A DNA stretch of 44,764 nucleotides from Amoebophrya sp. A120 (GCA_905178155.1 CAJINV010000023.1:83228-127991), one strand, 5' to 3'; shown: positions 20,099 to 29,792, numbered from the stretch's first letter. Notes: a model not told the origin generated them from the letters alone. A program made the numbers and translations.

Positions 20099-20582
20099 TT
20101 GAAAAATGTACATGGAAGCAGGGAGAAAGTGTTTCCTTCCATACGTTTTGGAGTTTCCGACTTCGTGAAGAACCGCAAGTCCGATATTAATGCACGACAC
20201 GTATCAAACAAAAAAAGGTCGTCACGATTTCTCGTACGCATTTTTGCAATACAAAATTTTCTGTCATGCGTGAAAATGCACCACAGCCAAACTTTGCAAG
20301 GGATTTCCCTGGTGTTTCCGCAATACAAGGAAAAGTTGCGATGCTGAAAAAATTTGTAATGCAAAACCTGCAGGAAACTGACTGCGACAAACTTTTTTCT
20401 CTCCATAGCACGCCTTTGCGCCACCGCCTGCTCCTTCGTTGACTTCGATCGTTGTGGCGGACGGGCGCTGGGAACAACGCGAAGCCGATTTATGCGTTAT
20501 GGTTTGTCCAGTAACTCACTGTTGCTGTAAAAAAATCAGTGGAGTTTTTGTCTCCCGTACTCTAGGACGTGTTTCTGATTGA
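20099..20582 (+). CDS. Hypothetical protein fragment, one introner
   Basis: Frame KNVHGSREKVFPSIRFGVSD leads to KNRKSDINARH, then after excision AFAPPPAPSLTSIVVADGRW and on to TGA at 20580-20582, 91 codons in all. No ATG at the start; it lies in the same frame as the previous candidate, separated only by one TAA, so both may belong to one gene with an unseen intron. Confidence 0.35.
20202..20407. mobile_element. Introner H1 (single copy of this family here)
   Basis: Left TATCAAACAAAAAAAGGTCG, right GACAAACTTTTTTCTCTCCA then TA. Flanks ACACG/GCACG (4/5). The ends resemble family F (TAT...AAAAAA) but the interior differs. Confidence 0.82.
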
Positions 20583-22320
20583 TTCTGATGTAGGATTTTC
20601 TGTAGTTTTTCTTGGATCCGCAGAAATGAATTAACGCTGTTTCTTGTTTCCACATTCCCACAAGCCCGCTGGTACGGCTTCGGTTAGCCAGGAATGCGAA
20701 TCCGCCTGAGTAAGTAACAACATGCATAATTGTCTTCCACATCCACCTTGTGTGAAGCGGGGCAAGCACTTGCGATAGAACCAACGAAGCGCGCCCGACA
20801 AGATCTTCATTTCCTGAATCGATTTTCTCGTATTTCTATTGTCTTCGGGACCATCAAACTACTGTCCGGCGGGGTATTAACGGTAAAGGTAAAGACAGCT
20901 GCAATTCGCCGCGTTACACTTGTTTCCGACTATTTTGGGCTTCTAGAAGTGGTGCATTCTTTGGACTACTAATTACGGTCCTCGCGGCCTTCTAGAGGAT
21001 TTTACACAGCACCTTGTTATCATCTGTCGCTTGGGTTTAGTTTCCCACGTAGGCAACGCTGGTTGTAGTGACTTTGAGAGAGCCGGCCCGAAAGTAGAAA
21101 AGTGCCTGCGGCCAGAGACATTCATGGGGCCCGATGTTGAGAAAGCGACCAATGGCTTGCGTGTCGAGCGAAATAGATTGAAATCCTCGGAGCAGCCATT
21201 GGCGCTGCTGCAGAGCGCCGTGCCGCAGCTTCTGGTGCGCGCGTCCAGCGGTCGGTTGAGCTTAGTTGTAAAGTCGGTTGTGCTTAGTATTAGATAGTAG
21301 CGCTGGGGTGTACGCCGCATGTGCAGCCTGCCTGGCGTAGACGTGAACAATGCACAAGCTGAGTAGAACTAGAAGAATGCAGACACACGATGCCAACCGG
21401 CTGCTGACACACGACGCCAGCCGGCTGCTGTAGCTAGTTTCCTGTACAGGGCCAGGAGTTTCGTGCCGACGCATCTCGATCGGAACCGTTTCGGGTTCTG
21501 GTGTCCAAAGTAAGCTGTGTGTAGATGGATAGGTAGCCAAATTTAGCGAGCGTGGGAGGTTGGTCTATCCGATTAAGCTCGACAGCTTGAGACCTGTGTT
21601 TGTAACACGGCTTCCGTCTGTGTCCCACTCGTATCGCTTTTTGTGGGGACAATAGGTTCTTGTAGTCCCGCAAACGCCTCTTATAGAAAGATACTTACTG
21701 GCCTGCAAGTGCATGGCTGCCAGTTCGGGCCACGAGGAGGGCTCACCAGCTGTAGGTTGCGCAATGACCAGCAAGTCTGCAGGTCTAGTTTTGACCAGGA
21801 GGCCTGATACTCTTCTACCAGGGGCTTCGTTGTATTTCGATGCCAAGTTGTGGTCGTGAAAAGAAAATAAGCGTACAGAAATGCGCGAGCTAATCTTCTT
21901 TGCTCGGTTCCCCAGCCCAGCTCGGGGCCGCCGTGTGCACAGGTTATTTTTCGTGCTGACGAGACGATCTACAAATGACGCCCTTATTGCATTGCACTAC
22001 TTCTGCTAGTGCGGGCACAAGACAGACTTGTGCAGACAAGCTGAAGAGTACTGTGCGAAGCAGGAGCTAGTTTGAATTGAAAACTGCAGCAACACTGCGA
22101 TTTTTATGTATCCGCTGCGTTCTTTCATCACATTGCGTGTAGCAGGAGACTACGGTTATAAGCAATTACGCACGAAGGGATTGTAATCAGTTGTGAAAAA
22201 ATGAAAACACCTATTAACAACTACAGCAGGAGCAGCATATCCATATCGACAGGGAAAATACAGATATTCCTGGGAGGTCTCCCCTTTTGAAAACTATGCC
22301 TTCTCCTCTATGACCTGCTC
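20583..22320. other. Intergenic stretch without introners
   Basis: No element ends seen. Short minus-strand frames at 20973-21350 and 21565-21846 are open but unrecognised. A 24-bp near-repeat ending CCGGCTGCTG occurs twice at about 21380-21430. Confidence 0.4.
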
Positions 22321-23408
22321 AGACGGAACAATGTCAAACGCAATGGCGTCGATGCTAATTCTCAACTATCATAATAAATGTATGACCGGGCACGCGTGGT
22401 CTTGCGAGCCTGTGAGTCAAGGCCGACAGTGGTCGGTCTATATTTTATGAGCGGGCTCAACCCGCCCATCACGGTAACCAAATCCTGAGTAGCATGAATA
22501 TGAACCAGACAGGGGCGCAGTTTTGCGTTGCTTTTCCTGTTCTGTGTTTGACATGCTGGGTTTTCAGGGACTTGCGCCCCTGCCGATGGTAGCTTGATTG
22601 TGATTTGCCGAGGGTGATTGGAGCTACTGTTTCGCTCTGCCTTAGGCCGATTTATTTCATCCTGATTTCTCCCGTTCTGGAGAGGGAGAGAAGTTTATTT
22701 TCAGTCCTAGTTTCGGACTATGGTTGCTCTCTCCTGATTTCTCCCGGTCCGGAGAGGGAGAGTGAGTTTATTTCCAGTCCTAGTTTCGGGCTAGGTTGGA
22801 TTTCTCCTGATTTCTCCCGTTCCGGAGAGGGAGACGATGTTTATTTCCAGTCCTAGTTTCAGACTAGGTTGGCTTTCTCCTGATTTCTCCCGTTCCGGAG
22901 AGGGAGCGAGAGTTTGTTTCCAGTCCTAGTTTCGGACTAGGTTGGCTTTGGATTTCCATTGATTTCTCCCGTTCCGGAGAGGGAGAGCGAATTTATTTCC
23001 AGTCCCAGTTTCGGACTAGGTTGCATCTCTCCTGGTTTCTCCGGTTCCGGAGATGGAGTGAGGTTATTTCCAGTCCTATTTTCGGACCGTGTTTGATTTC
23101 TCCTATTTTCTGAGGGAGGATTTTATTTTCGTCCTAGCCTCGGACTATGTTGATTTCTCGCGCTTTATATGTTCCGTTCTGGAGAGGGGACTTTATTTCT
23201 ACTTCTAGGCCTAGCTTCGGACTAGGTGTGATCTCTCCTGATGTCTAGCGTTCTGTGGAGGGGAAATCTAGTCTCAGTCCTAGTTTTCTCGGACTATGTC
23301 GGGCGTTGGTTGTTTTCTCCCGTTTCTGGAGGGAGAAAGTGTATTTCTATCGCAGACGGAACAATGTCAAACGCAAAAATGGCGTCGACGCTAATTTTCA
23401 AATATCAT
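22321..23408. repeat. ~52-bp direct repeats bounding a tandem array
   Basis: CAGACGGAACAATGTCAAAC begins both copies (about 22321-22372 and 23356-23408). The copies differ by a small insertion and a few substitutions. Everything between them is spacer plus the tandem array. Confidence 0.8.
22660..23345. repeat. ~72-bp tandem array with two palindromes per unit
   Basis: About ten copies, period near 72 bp, decaying to the right. Each unit has CTCCCGTTCCGGAGAGGGAG and AGTCCTAGTTTCGGACT, both able to form hairpins. No gene. Confidence 0.85.
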
Positions 23409-23760
23409 GCTGAATGCAGGGAAAACGCCGGCGAAAAGCCAATTGAGTATTTTCTTTCCGTAGTGGCGCAGCGTAGGCGTACGCGTACACATAGCAGATT
23501 CTGCATGGACAGAGAGACGCCGATGTGATGTGGCTTGGGTTCCACAAGTTTGAGCAGCTGATAGTGCGGCGTGCACATGAGGAGCACAAGAAGAACTCCT
23601 GACTCGACAGACTCCGAAAGGGGGGATCACTGAGCACCTTCTGCATCAAGATTCTGCATGACATATTTCTACATTGCTTCGTTTGAAGAGATTGTTCCCT
23701 CTGAGTAGGCCTGCATATGCTCTCCCGGCCGAAACCGAACCGACAACGAAACCGCAAGCG

Positions 23761-25912
23761 ATGATCGCAGCTGCAGGTGGTTTATCAAATGCAAAAACGT
23801 CTGGGTCTGGAAACTTGTGATGCTAAAAGTGGATGATAGCCGGACTGCCGTAGGCAGCCAAGCATGACAAATTTTTGAGCTGCTATGTGTTGCGTATTCC
23901 GCATGAGAAACTGCGTTTTTGCATGACAGATGACTTTGTCCAAACTTATTCTACCTAGAGTTTGTCGAGTAAGTGGTTACCGTTTAAAGGTTTAGAGAAC
24001 GACAGGGACGCCCAGCCCTTAGCTTCCCAACATGACAGATAGGAGAGGCTTTTCGTGCCCATGCATCACAGATTCTTGAGTCATGTCAGACATGCATCAC
24101 AAATGTAAGAATCTTCCAGACCCAGACACTTTTGCATTTGATATGGTTCAGCAGCAGCACCGTCTCTACCTTCGCGGCAGCCGACGAAAAACTCGAGCCT
24201 TTTTCTCTCTTGCTCCACCTTGCCGTCGAGCTTCGGGGTGACGGTTTACAATGCGGTGTTCAATCAGCGGCAGATGGACTCCTTCTATTTCTGGCGGTAC
24301 TGCGGGCCGGGGGAAACCAAGAGCCTGATCGACGCGGTGCGGTTTCTGAAAATCTATCCACTGCAAATATGTCTGGGTCTGGAAACTTGTAATGCTGAAT
24401 GGTCATGGTTGAGCGCGCCTTTAAGTGCAGTGCAGCATGACAAATTTTCTTTATTCTTATATACGCTTTCTGTTTCTGATCCTAGTTGGTGCGCATTACA
24501 AACTACGACTTTTCACGACGAAATTGCGGCGCGATTGTTGCTTTTATTCAATTACAGAGTTTCGTCCTGAAATGCTGGACACGCAATACAGATTCAACCT
24601 TTATTCCCGACCCAGACATATTTGCAATGCATAAAGTCAAGGGGTGCTCGATTTCCATGCCGCTGAAGGCCGAGGTGATTCAACATCTTGACGATGTCGA
24701 TCCGGAAGCCCGGGCGGTGAACAGTGTGAACACTGTGGTGCGTTCGGAATCGCCCGAAGCGGATGGCCCCGCAAGGCTGATCGGGTACAACACGGATCTG
24801 ATGGGGTTTCGCGAAATGTTCCAAAAGGTTGGTCGGGACAACGAATTCTTTTCGACGACCGCGGACGGCGGCGGGGATGAGATATTGCAGCGCGACGTCA
24901 ACGTGTTGATCTACGGCAGCGGGAGTGTGACCGACAGCATCCTCCACGTGTTGCTGACTATCAGATGCAAATATGTCAGGGTCTGGATGGAATGGAACTT
25001 GTGATGTTCTGCGTCAGTCTCCGAAAAATCTGTAATGCATGAGTAGCAAATTATGAATTGAAGTTGTGCACTTTATTTTGTTTTGCTTTTCGTTTCATTT
25101 CTTGGCCGCCCTGAGAGAAAATTGCTCATGCGGAATGGGCAGTGCAAAGCTGTCGCAAAACGTGTAATGCTGCGCCCTGCAACCAATCCAAGCAAAGCCA
25201 GACCCTCCGGGGCATATAATGCCTGCGTGACTCTGGCTCTTCCCGACCCAGACATAGTTGCATTGGATGCTGACCCTGCAGCAGCAACTGCAGACTCATT
25301 CCGTCGGAAATCCCCAGAAAAAACTCGCTCTGTTCCTCACCGCACGGGACCGCGAGAAGGCCGCTGCCAAGGCAAAGGCGTGGGCATCCGAAGCAGGGGA
25401 GGTCGAGGTCGTGGAATTACCCGAAGTAGATGTAGTTGCGGATACAACCGCCGTCAAAGCGTCGACGCGGCAATACCAGGTTCTCATCAACGCGACACCG
25501 ATGTCGCTCACCGCGCCACTCCCGCCTGCGATCACCACCTTGCTGACCTCGGCGTGCTCCGAATCGGACTGCACGTTGAATGTGTTGGACCTCGTCGTGC
25601 CGGAAAAACAGAACCACCTAAAAGCCTTTTGCGAGGATTCTCCCCCGCCGTCGGGGGCGCGAGGAGGCAACCTGCGATACTACGGGGGATTTTTGATGTA
25701 CCAGTTTCAGGTGTGCAAACTATCCAGGAAAAAACACCCACCCCCATCCATTTTTTGCATGACAAACAAAGGAGTTTTATGCATGTTTTGTATGACAAAT
25801 TGGATGGGGATGGGTGTTTTTTCCTGGATACAAACAGTTCGAACTTTACACGGGCCAGAAACTCACACCCAAGGAGGTGCGCGAGATTTGCGCAAGCAGG
25901 GGGTTGCCGTAG
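23761..25912 (+). CDS. aroE-like: Shikimate dehydrogenase-like protein, split by 4 introners
   Basis: Exons 23761-23782, 24149-24354, 24639-24958, 25275-25720 and 25836-25912 give 357 codons with TAG at 25910-25912. Family marks after joining: SFGVTVYNAVF near residue 36, SMPLK near 82-86 (the usual catalytic Lys context), YNTD near 126-129 (usual substrate-binding Asp), a GSGSVT nucleotide-binding turn near 169, NATPMSL near 255, and a C-terminal FELYTGQKLTPKEVR. The reaction would be reduction of 3-dehydroshikimate with NADPH in aromatic biosynthesis. It is longer than usual bacterial AroE (about 270-290 residues) because of an N-terminal extension and a linker near 140-160. ATG 23761 is the first ATG in an open frame; an upstream exon is possible. 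Other members of the SDH family (quinate/shikimate) cannot be excluded. Confidence 0.85.
23783..24143 (-). mobile_element. Introner C9
   Basis: Family C with perfect TSD TGGTT (23778-23782, 24144-24148). At 361 bp it is the longest uninterrupted C element here. Confidence 0.93.
24355..24633. mobile_element. Introner C10
   Basis: Family C; flanks AAATC/AAGTC (4/5). Excision joins AVRFLK to KGCSISMPLK, which matches the expected spacing to the SDH catalytic motif. Confidence 0.92.
24959..25269. mobile_element. Introner C11
   Basis: Family C with perfect TSD CTGAC (24954-24958, 25270-25274); the match extends to GCTGAC. The right end reads GGATG instead of ATA. Confidence 0.9.
25721..25830. 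mobile_element. Introner I1
   Basis: Short element: TATCCAGGAAAAAACACCCA at the left, TGGGTGTTTTTTCCTGGATA at the right. Perfect TSD CAAAC (25716-25720, 25831-25835). Excision yields YQFQVCKQFELYTGQ, as expected for the SDH C-terminus. Confidence 0.93.
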
Positions 25913-25915
25913 TTT

Positions 25916-26064
25916 TATCCTTGCAAAAGTATCGTACTCGTAGTAATTGCACTTATGCATTACAAATCTTTTTCCTAAGGTCAATCAGCATTACAAATTC
26001 CATTTCTCATGCTGAGGAAATTTGTCATGCAACTTACACTAGTACGATACTTTTGCAATGCATA
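25916..26064 (+). mobile_element. Introner A13 at the junction of duplicated exons
   Basis: Family A. Flanks AGTTT/GGATT (3/5) do not look like a simple TSD. It lies between the stop codon of the first copy and the start of the second exon copy. Confidence 0.85.
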
Positions 26065-26098
26065 GGATTTTTGATGTACCAATTTCAGGTGTGCAAAC

Positions 26099-26313
26099 TA
26101 TCCAAGAAAAAAACTGTGTTAGTGTAACTTTCTGTGGCTGACAGCATCACAGATTTCCTCTACATGATAGAGAGAACCTGTCATGTGTGGCTTGTAAGGC
26201 AAAACACACATGGAAAAAGGACTTCATGGCTGTTTGGCATGACAGGCGTAAAAACTCTCTTGCATGTTCTGCATTACAACAAAGTTACACTTACACAGCT
26301 TTTTTCTTGCATA
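26099..26313. mobile_element. Introner F6 at the same site as I1
   Basis: Family F: TATCCAAGAAAAAAACTGTG at the left, CACAGCTTTTTTCTTGCATA at the right. Perfect TSD CAAAC (26094-26098, 26314-26318), the same site as I1 in the first copy. Confidence 0.93.
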
Positions 26314-26388
26314 CAAACAGTTTGAACTCTACACGGGCCAGAAACTCACACCCAAGGAGGTGCGCGAGATTTGCGCAAGCAGGGGGTT

Positions 26389-26537
26389 TATCCTGTGCAA
26401 AAGTATCGTACTCGTAGTAATTGCAAACATGCATTACAAATTTCTTTCTCAAGTCAAATCCGCATTACAAATTTTTTTTTCATGCTGAGGAAATTTCTCA
26501 TGCGATTTATACTAGTACGATGCTTTTGCATTTCATA
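26389..26537 (+). mobile_element. Introner A14 with empty counterpart in copy 1
   Basis: Family A with perfect TSD GGGTT (26384-26388, 26538-26542). Copy 1 has the uninterrupted AGGGGGTTGCCGTAG at 25899-25912. Confidence 0.95.
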
Positions 26538-26549
26538 GGGTTGCCGTAG

Positions 26550-28189
26550 TGCTAGTGGTGATTGTAAGTACGCATTATGGACAGAGTACTTCTGATGCTC
26601 AAAGCCAAATCATGTGAGAGTATAGCTGCACGACAACTCTCCCCTCACTCGTCTGAAGTCTCCAGCCTGTAAGTCCAACAAGGATCCTAAGCACCAGTAG
26701 CGATAAATTGCGTCAAATACAGCTACTGTAGAGTGCTGTTGGATAAAGGACTTGATTTGATTAAGTCATTCGTTTTTTAGACTACGGAGACGGACATTTG
26801 ACGCGGACGATGTGCCAGAGATCTACAGGAAAACGTTGGGGATGCTGTGTGCTGAATAAAATAGGAAACTTTTGATGTGAACTGAAAGCACACGAAGTGT
26901 GCTGCGTTGTCGCCATTGTTCGCCGTCTTCCCGGGTGTGGAGGGAAGCTCCGGCGCGCGCAGTGAGGGCGTGAAGGCTGGAAGACTGCTTTACAGGAAGA
27001 AAATTTCGGGCGAGGATTCGGTTTCTGCCTCACATAATGATAATACCGCCGCAGACCGCGAGAACAAAAATCGATGGCTTTTTTTGCTCATCAGGTTCCA
27101 GTCCTTGGAGCCCCTGGTGCCGAGCATTGAGCTTGACTCCGCTCGTGATTCGAGTGCGCTTCTTTTTGCGTTTTGGAGGCAAAAAGCTGGAATGAAAACG
27201 GTTTTTCATATTTTCCTGTAGGATTTCGTTTCACACCATGCCGTCGGGGGCCGCGGAGAGGTTTATGGGTTTTTTTTGCTCATCAGGTTGCAGTCCTTAG
27301 GGCCTCGCGTGTGGATTTTTAGCCCAGATTTCGCCACTGATTCAAATAGCCTCTTTTTTGCGCTTGGGAGCCAAAAGTTGAAACAAAAAATGTTTCTGCT
27401 ATTTCCATGTAGACTTTTGACTTACGCCATACCGCTGTGCTGGGCCGCGGGTACGATTGAGGGCCCTTTCCTCAGCTGGCCGCAGTCCTTTGGGTCTCGG
27501 ATGCCCAGGAGCATCGCACCAGATTCCACTCCTGGTCAAAAAGATTTTTTTTTGCACTTGGGGCGCAATAAAAAGTTGAAATGAAAACGATTTCGCACAT
27601 TTTGGCGTAGCGGTTTGTTGACTTACGTCATACCGCTTTGGTCATCTGGCTGCAGCCCTCTGGGCCTCTGGTGTCGAGTCTTGAATCGGAATACGCTTTA
27701 TTGGTTTGAAACATTTTTCAAACAAACAGTGATAAGTAGTCAGAAACACAATTGAAACAATGCGAAGCTGCACGCAAAGGCAAGAGCGAGAAAGTCATTG
27801 CAGCCAGGCCACCAAATAAAAATGCGCACCACTCGCACCCTCAAATTAATTCAGTGGCCTGGGCCGCATGTAGTCAAATTCATCCCGACGAACCCTTTAG
27901 GCAGCTTTCAAAATGCGCCTGCTCCTGCAGGAGAACATGAGAAAAGAAACTAAGTACATGACAAGCATCGAGTGAAAGAAGATATTTGGGCAATATGGTC
28001 AAGATCAGGTGGATCACAACTTTCTTGTAGGTTATCATTCTCAGTGTCGCCCATTGCTATACGTAGCCGTCCAGCCCCTGAGACCACAGCGTGCGAGCTG
28101 ATTCTTCGGGGACCATTTCTTTGCGACATCAGTTGCCGTCTTCTCACGAGAAGAAAAAGGTTTTCTGGACGTCTGCCGTTTTCTTTGAG
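26550..28189. other. Intergenic stretch
   Basis: No introners seen. Open frames at 26907-27221 and 27276-27584 fall in degenerate tandem repeat and are not called as genes. Confidence 0.45.
27087..27665. repeat. Degenerate ~195-bp tandem repeat, three copies
   Basis: Units begin near GCTCATCAGGTTCCAGTCCT (27087), a close variant at 27279 and CTCAGCTGGCCGCAGTCCTT (about 27472). Each contains a T-rich run, a (C/A)AAAAGTTGAAA word and GACTTACG(C/T)CATACCG in copies 2 and 3. Confidence 0.65.
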
Positions 28190-28484
28190 TATTGTATCCT
28201 ACGTAAAAACTACGTCCCCACACCATATTCAAGATGGGAGATCTGCGGCACAAATCTCCAAGTTTTGGGAGTTCTGTATGACAAGTTTCCATCTGCAGTG
28301 TAGTGCTGGTTAGCAAGGAAAGCCGCATGAGAAGGCCACTTACTGATGCTGCTTACAGCATCGCAAATTCCAAAACACGGCTGGAAATGCGTCTCAAGGA
28401 GATGCGCATTACAAATCGACTTCGACTCCTGTCATTGCGCATTTGCATGACAACTCTGGGGTGGGGACGTTTTTACACAGGATA
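28190..28484 (+). mobile_element. Introner B8
   Basis: Family B with an extended left end (TATTGTATCCTACG) and perfect TSD TTGAG (28185-28189, 28485-28489). It lies upstream of the membrane protein start codon, in a 5' UTR or an unrecognised exon. Confidence 0.9.
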
Positions 28485-28548
28485 TTGAGTTCACACTGTT
28501 CTTCTCGGTTTGGTGGACACCAGCGACAGAGCGAACGATCAGGACACG

Positions 28549-29792
28549 ATGGCTATCCTGTGCAAAAGCATCGTACTCGTATTGCAGTCATGCATTACAA
28601 GTCTTTGCTTTAAGGTAAATCCGCATATACAAATTTTCTTTCTCATGCTGAGGAAGTTTGTAATGCATTTATACGAGTGCGATACTTTTGCAATCCATAA
28701 TGGCACAGCACGGACAACCACAACAACCGGACCCGCCTGGCAACGGCCAGCCACAGCCTGCTGCGAACGTCGATGATCCGGCCTTCATGCGGAATTGGCT
28801 TCGGATGGGCCAGGGAGGTGCGCAACACAACCGCCCCGGGGTGGTCGCAATGGAGTATCGCATGATTTGGGAACACTGGTCGCGGCGGGAGGTGCTTATC
28901 TTTGCCGTCTTCTGCCTGATTTTCGGGGTTTGGATTTCCTTTTCACCCCCAGCGCCGGGCCGAGACCTGTACAGAAGTGCTGTGGACGTACGCAGGGGCA
29001 GCGGGTCTGTTCACACGGAAGATGATACTGCCCGGTCCACCACCGTGCCTGCTGCTGTGAAAAATCGCGACGGCAAGAAAAGCACGGACTTGTCCTCGGC
29101 GTCGCCGCTATCATTTTTCCAAACCGAAAGAGATGAAGGTCACGGTCAGCAGCGCGAGAAGATGAAGAAACCTGGGAGCCGTTCTGGAGCTAGTACGGGG
29201 GTCTTACCCTTACGGCTGGAACTGGAGATCTCGATGCCTCCTCGGGGAACCGTATGCAGTGCAAAAATGTCTGGGTCTGGAAGGATCCAAACTTGTCATG
29301 CTGTCTTTGGATTCTAAAAAAATCTGTGTTGCATGACCAGCAAGAGGAGCCCAGATTGTGCTACGTGGAGAGGGGATTTGTCATGCGGAATAGGCAGCAG
29401 GAAGCCTTCCAAAAATCTGTGATGCTAAGTCATGCACTACAGGCATCATGGGTCATGCAGAATATGCATGACAAACCTGGCGATCTTCCAGACGCAGACA
29501 CTTTTGCATTTCATAAACCGCCACTCTAGCGCATTCCAACGCGGCGGATGATACGGGAGGTCACGACGCCACGACTGATCATGGTTCCTACACGTTCGAC
29601 GTGGAGGTGCTGCCACCCGATGCAGCGGAGTCCGCCGCTCTGGAAAATAAACGATATCAGCATGAAAACCGTTGTTCCCACTCCGTGATGAAAAAATTTG
29701 AAGTTTCCTTCTGCTGTAATTTGTATTCGACCTGTATTTTCAGCATAAAAAACACTCCAAGGAGATGCTATCTCAGGCGACAGTACGAATAA
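28549..29792 (+). CDS. Hypothetical single-pass membrane protein, two introners
   Basis: Exons 28549-28553 (ATGGC), 28705-29252 and 29521-29792 give 275 codons ending TAA. Residues 1-30 are Gln/Pro/Gly-rich (AQHGQPQQPDPPGNG). One membrane segment lies near 64-82 (VLIFAVFCLIFGVWISF), after a charged MEYRMIWEHWSRRE. A polar, low-complexity region follows, then YTFDVEVLPPDAAE. No family is recognised; the arrangement resembles small organelle inner-membrane proteins, which is only a guess. The in-frame stop in the TSD region at 28484-28486 supports ATG 28549 as the start. Confidence 0.6.
28554..28699 (+). mobile_element. Introner A15 inserted in the start codon region
   Basis: Family A with perfect TSD ATGGC (28549-28553, 28700-28704), so the initiator ATG exists on both sides of the element. 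Confidence 0.94.
29253..29515 (+). mobile_element. Introner C12
   Basis: Family C with perfect TSD AACCG (29248-29252, 29516-29520). Last intact introner in the window. Confidence 0.94.

Larger units (their letters stand above)
26065..26549 (+). pseudogene. Second copy of the aroE-like terminal exons
   Basis: Exon pieces 26065-26098, 26319-26388 and 26543-26549 repeat 25687-25720 and 25836-25912. I see three base differences, all synonymous (CAG/CAA, TTC/TTT, CTT/CTC), so the encoded end is the same and stops at TAG 26547-26549. It could be an alternative last exon set or a partial-duplication relic. Copy 2 carries introner F6 where copy 1 has I1, plus A14 where copy 1 has none. Confidence 0.8.

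Noticed and set aside
375-29515. CRISPR-like array
   Set aside because: Repeats are long TIR elements with irregular spacing in coding sequence, not short direct repeats with uniform spacers.
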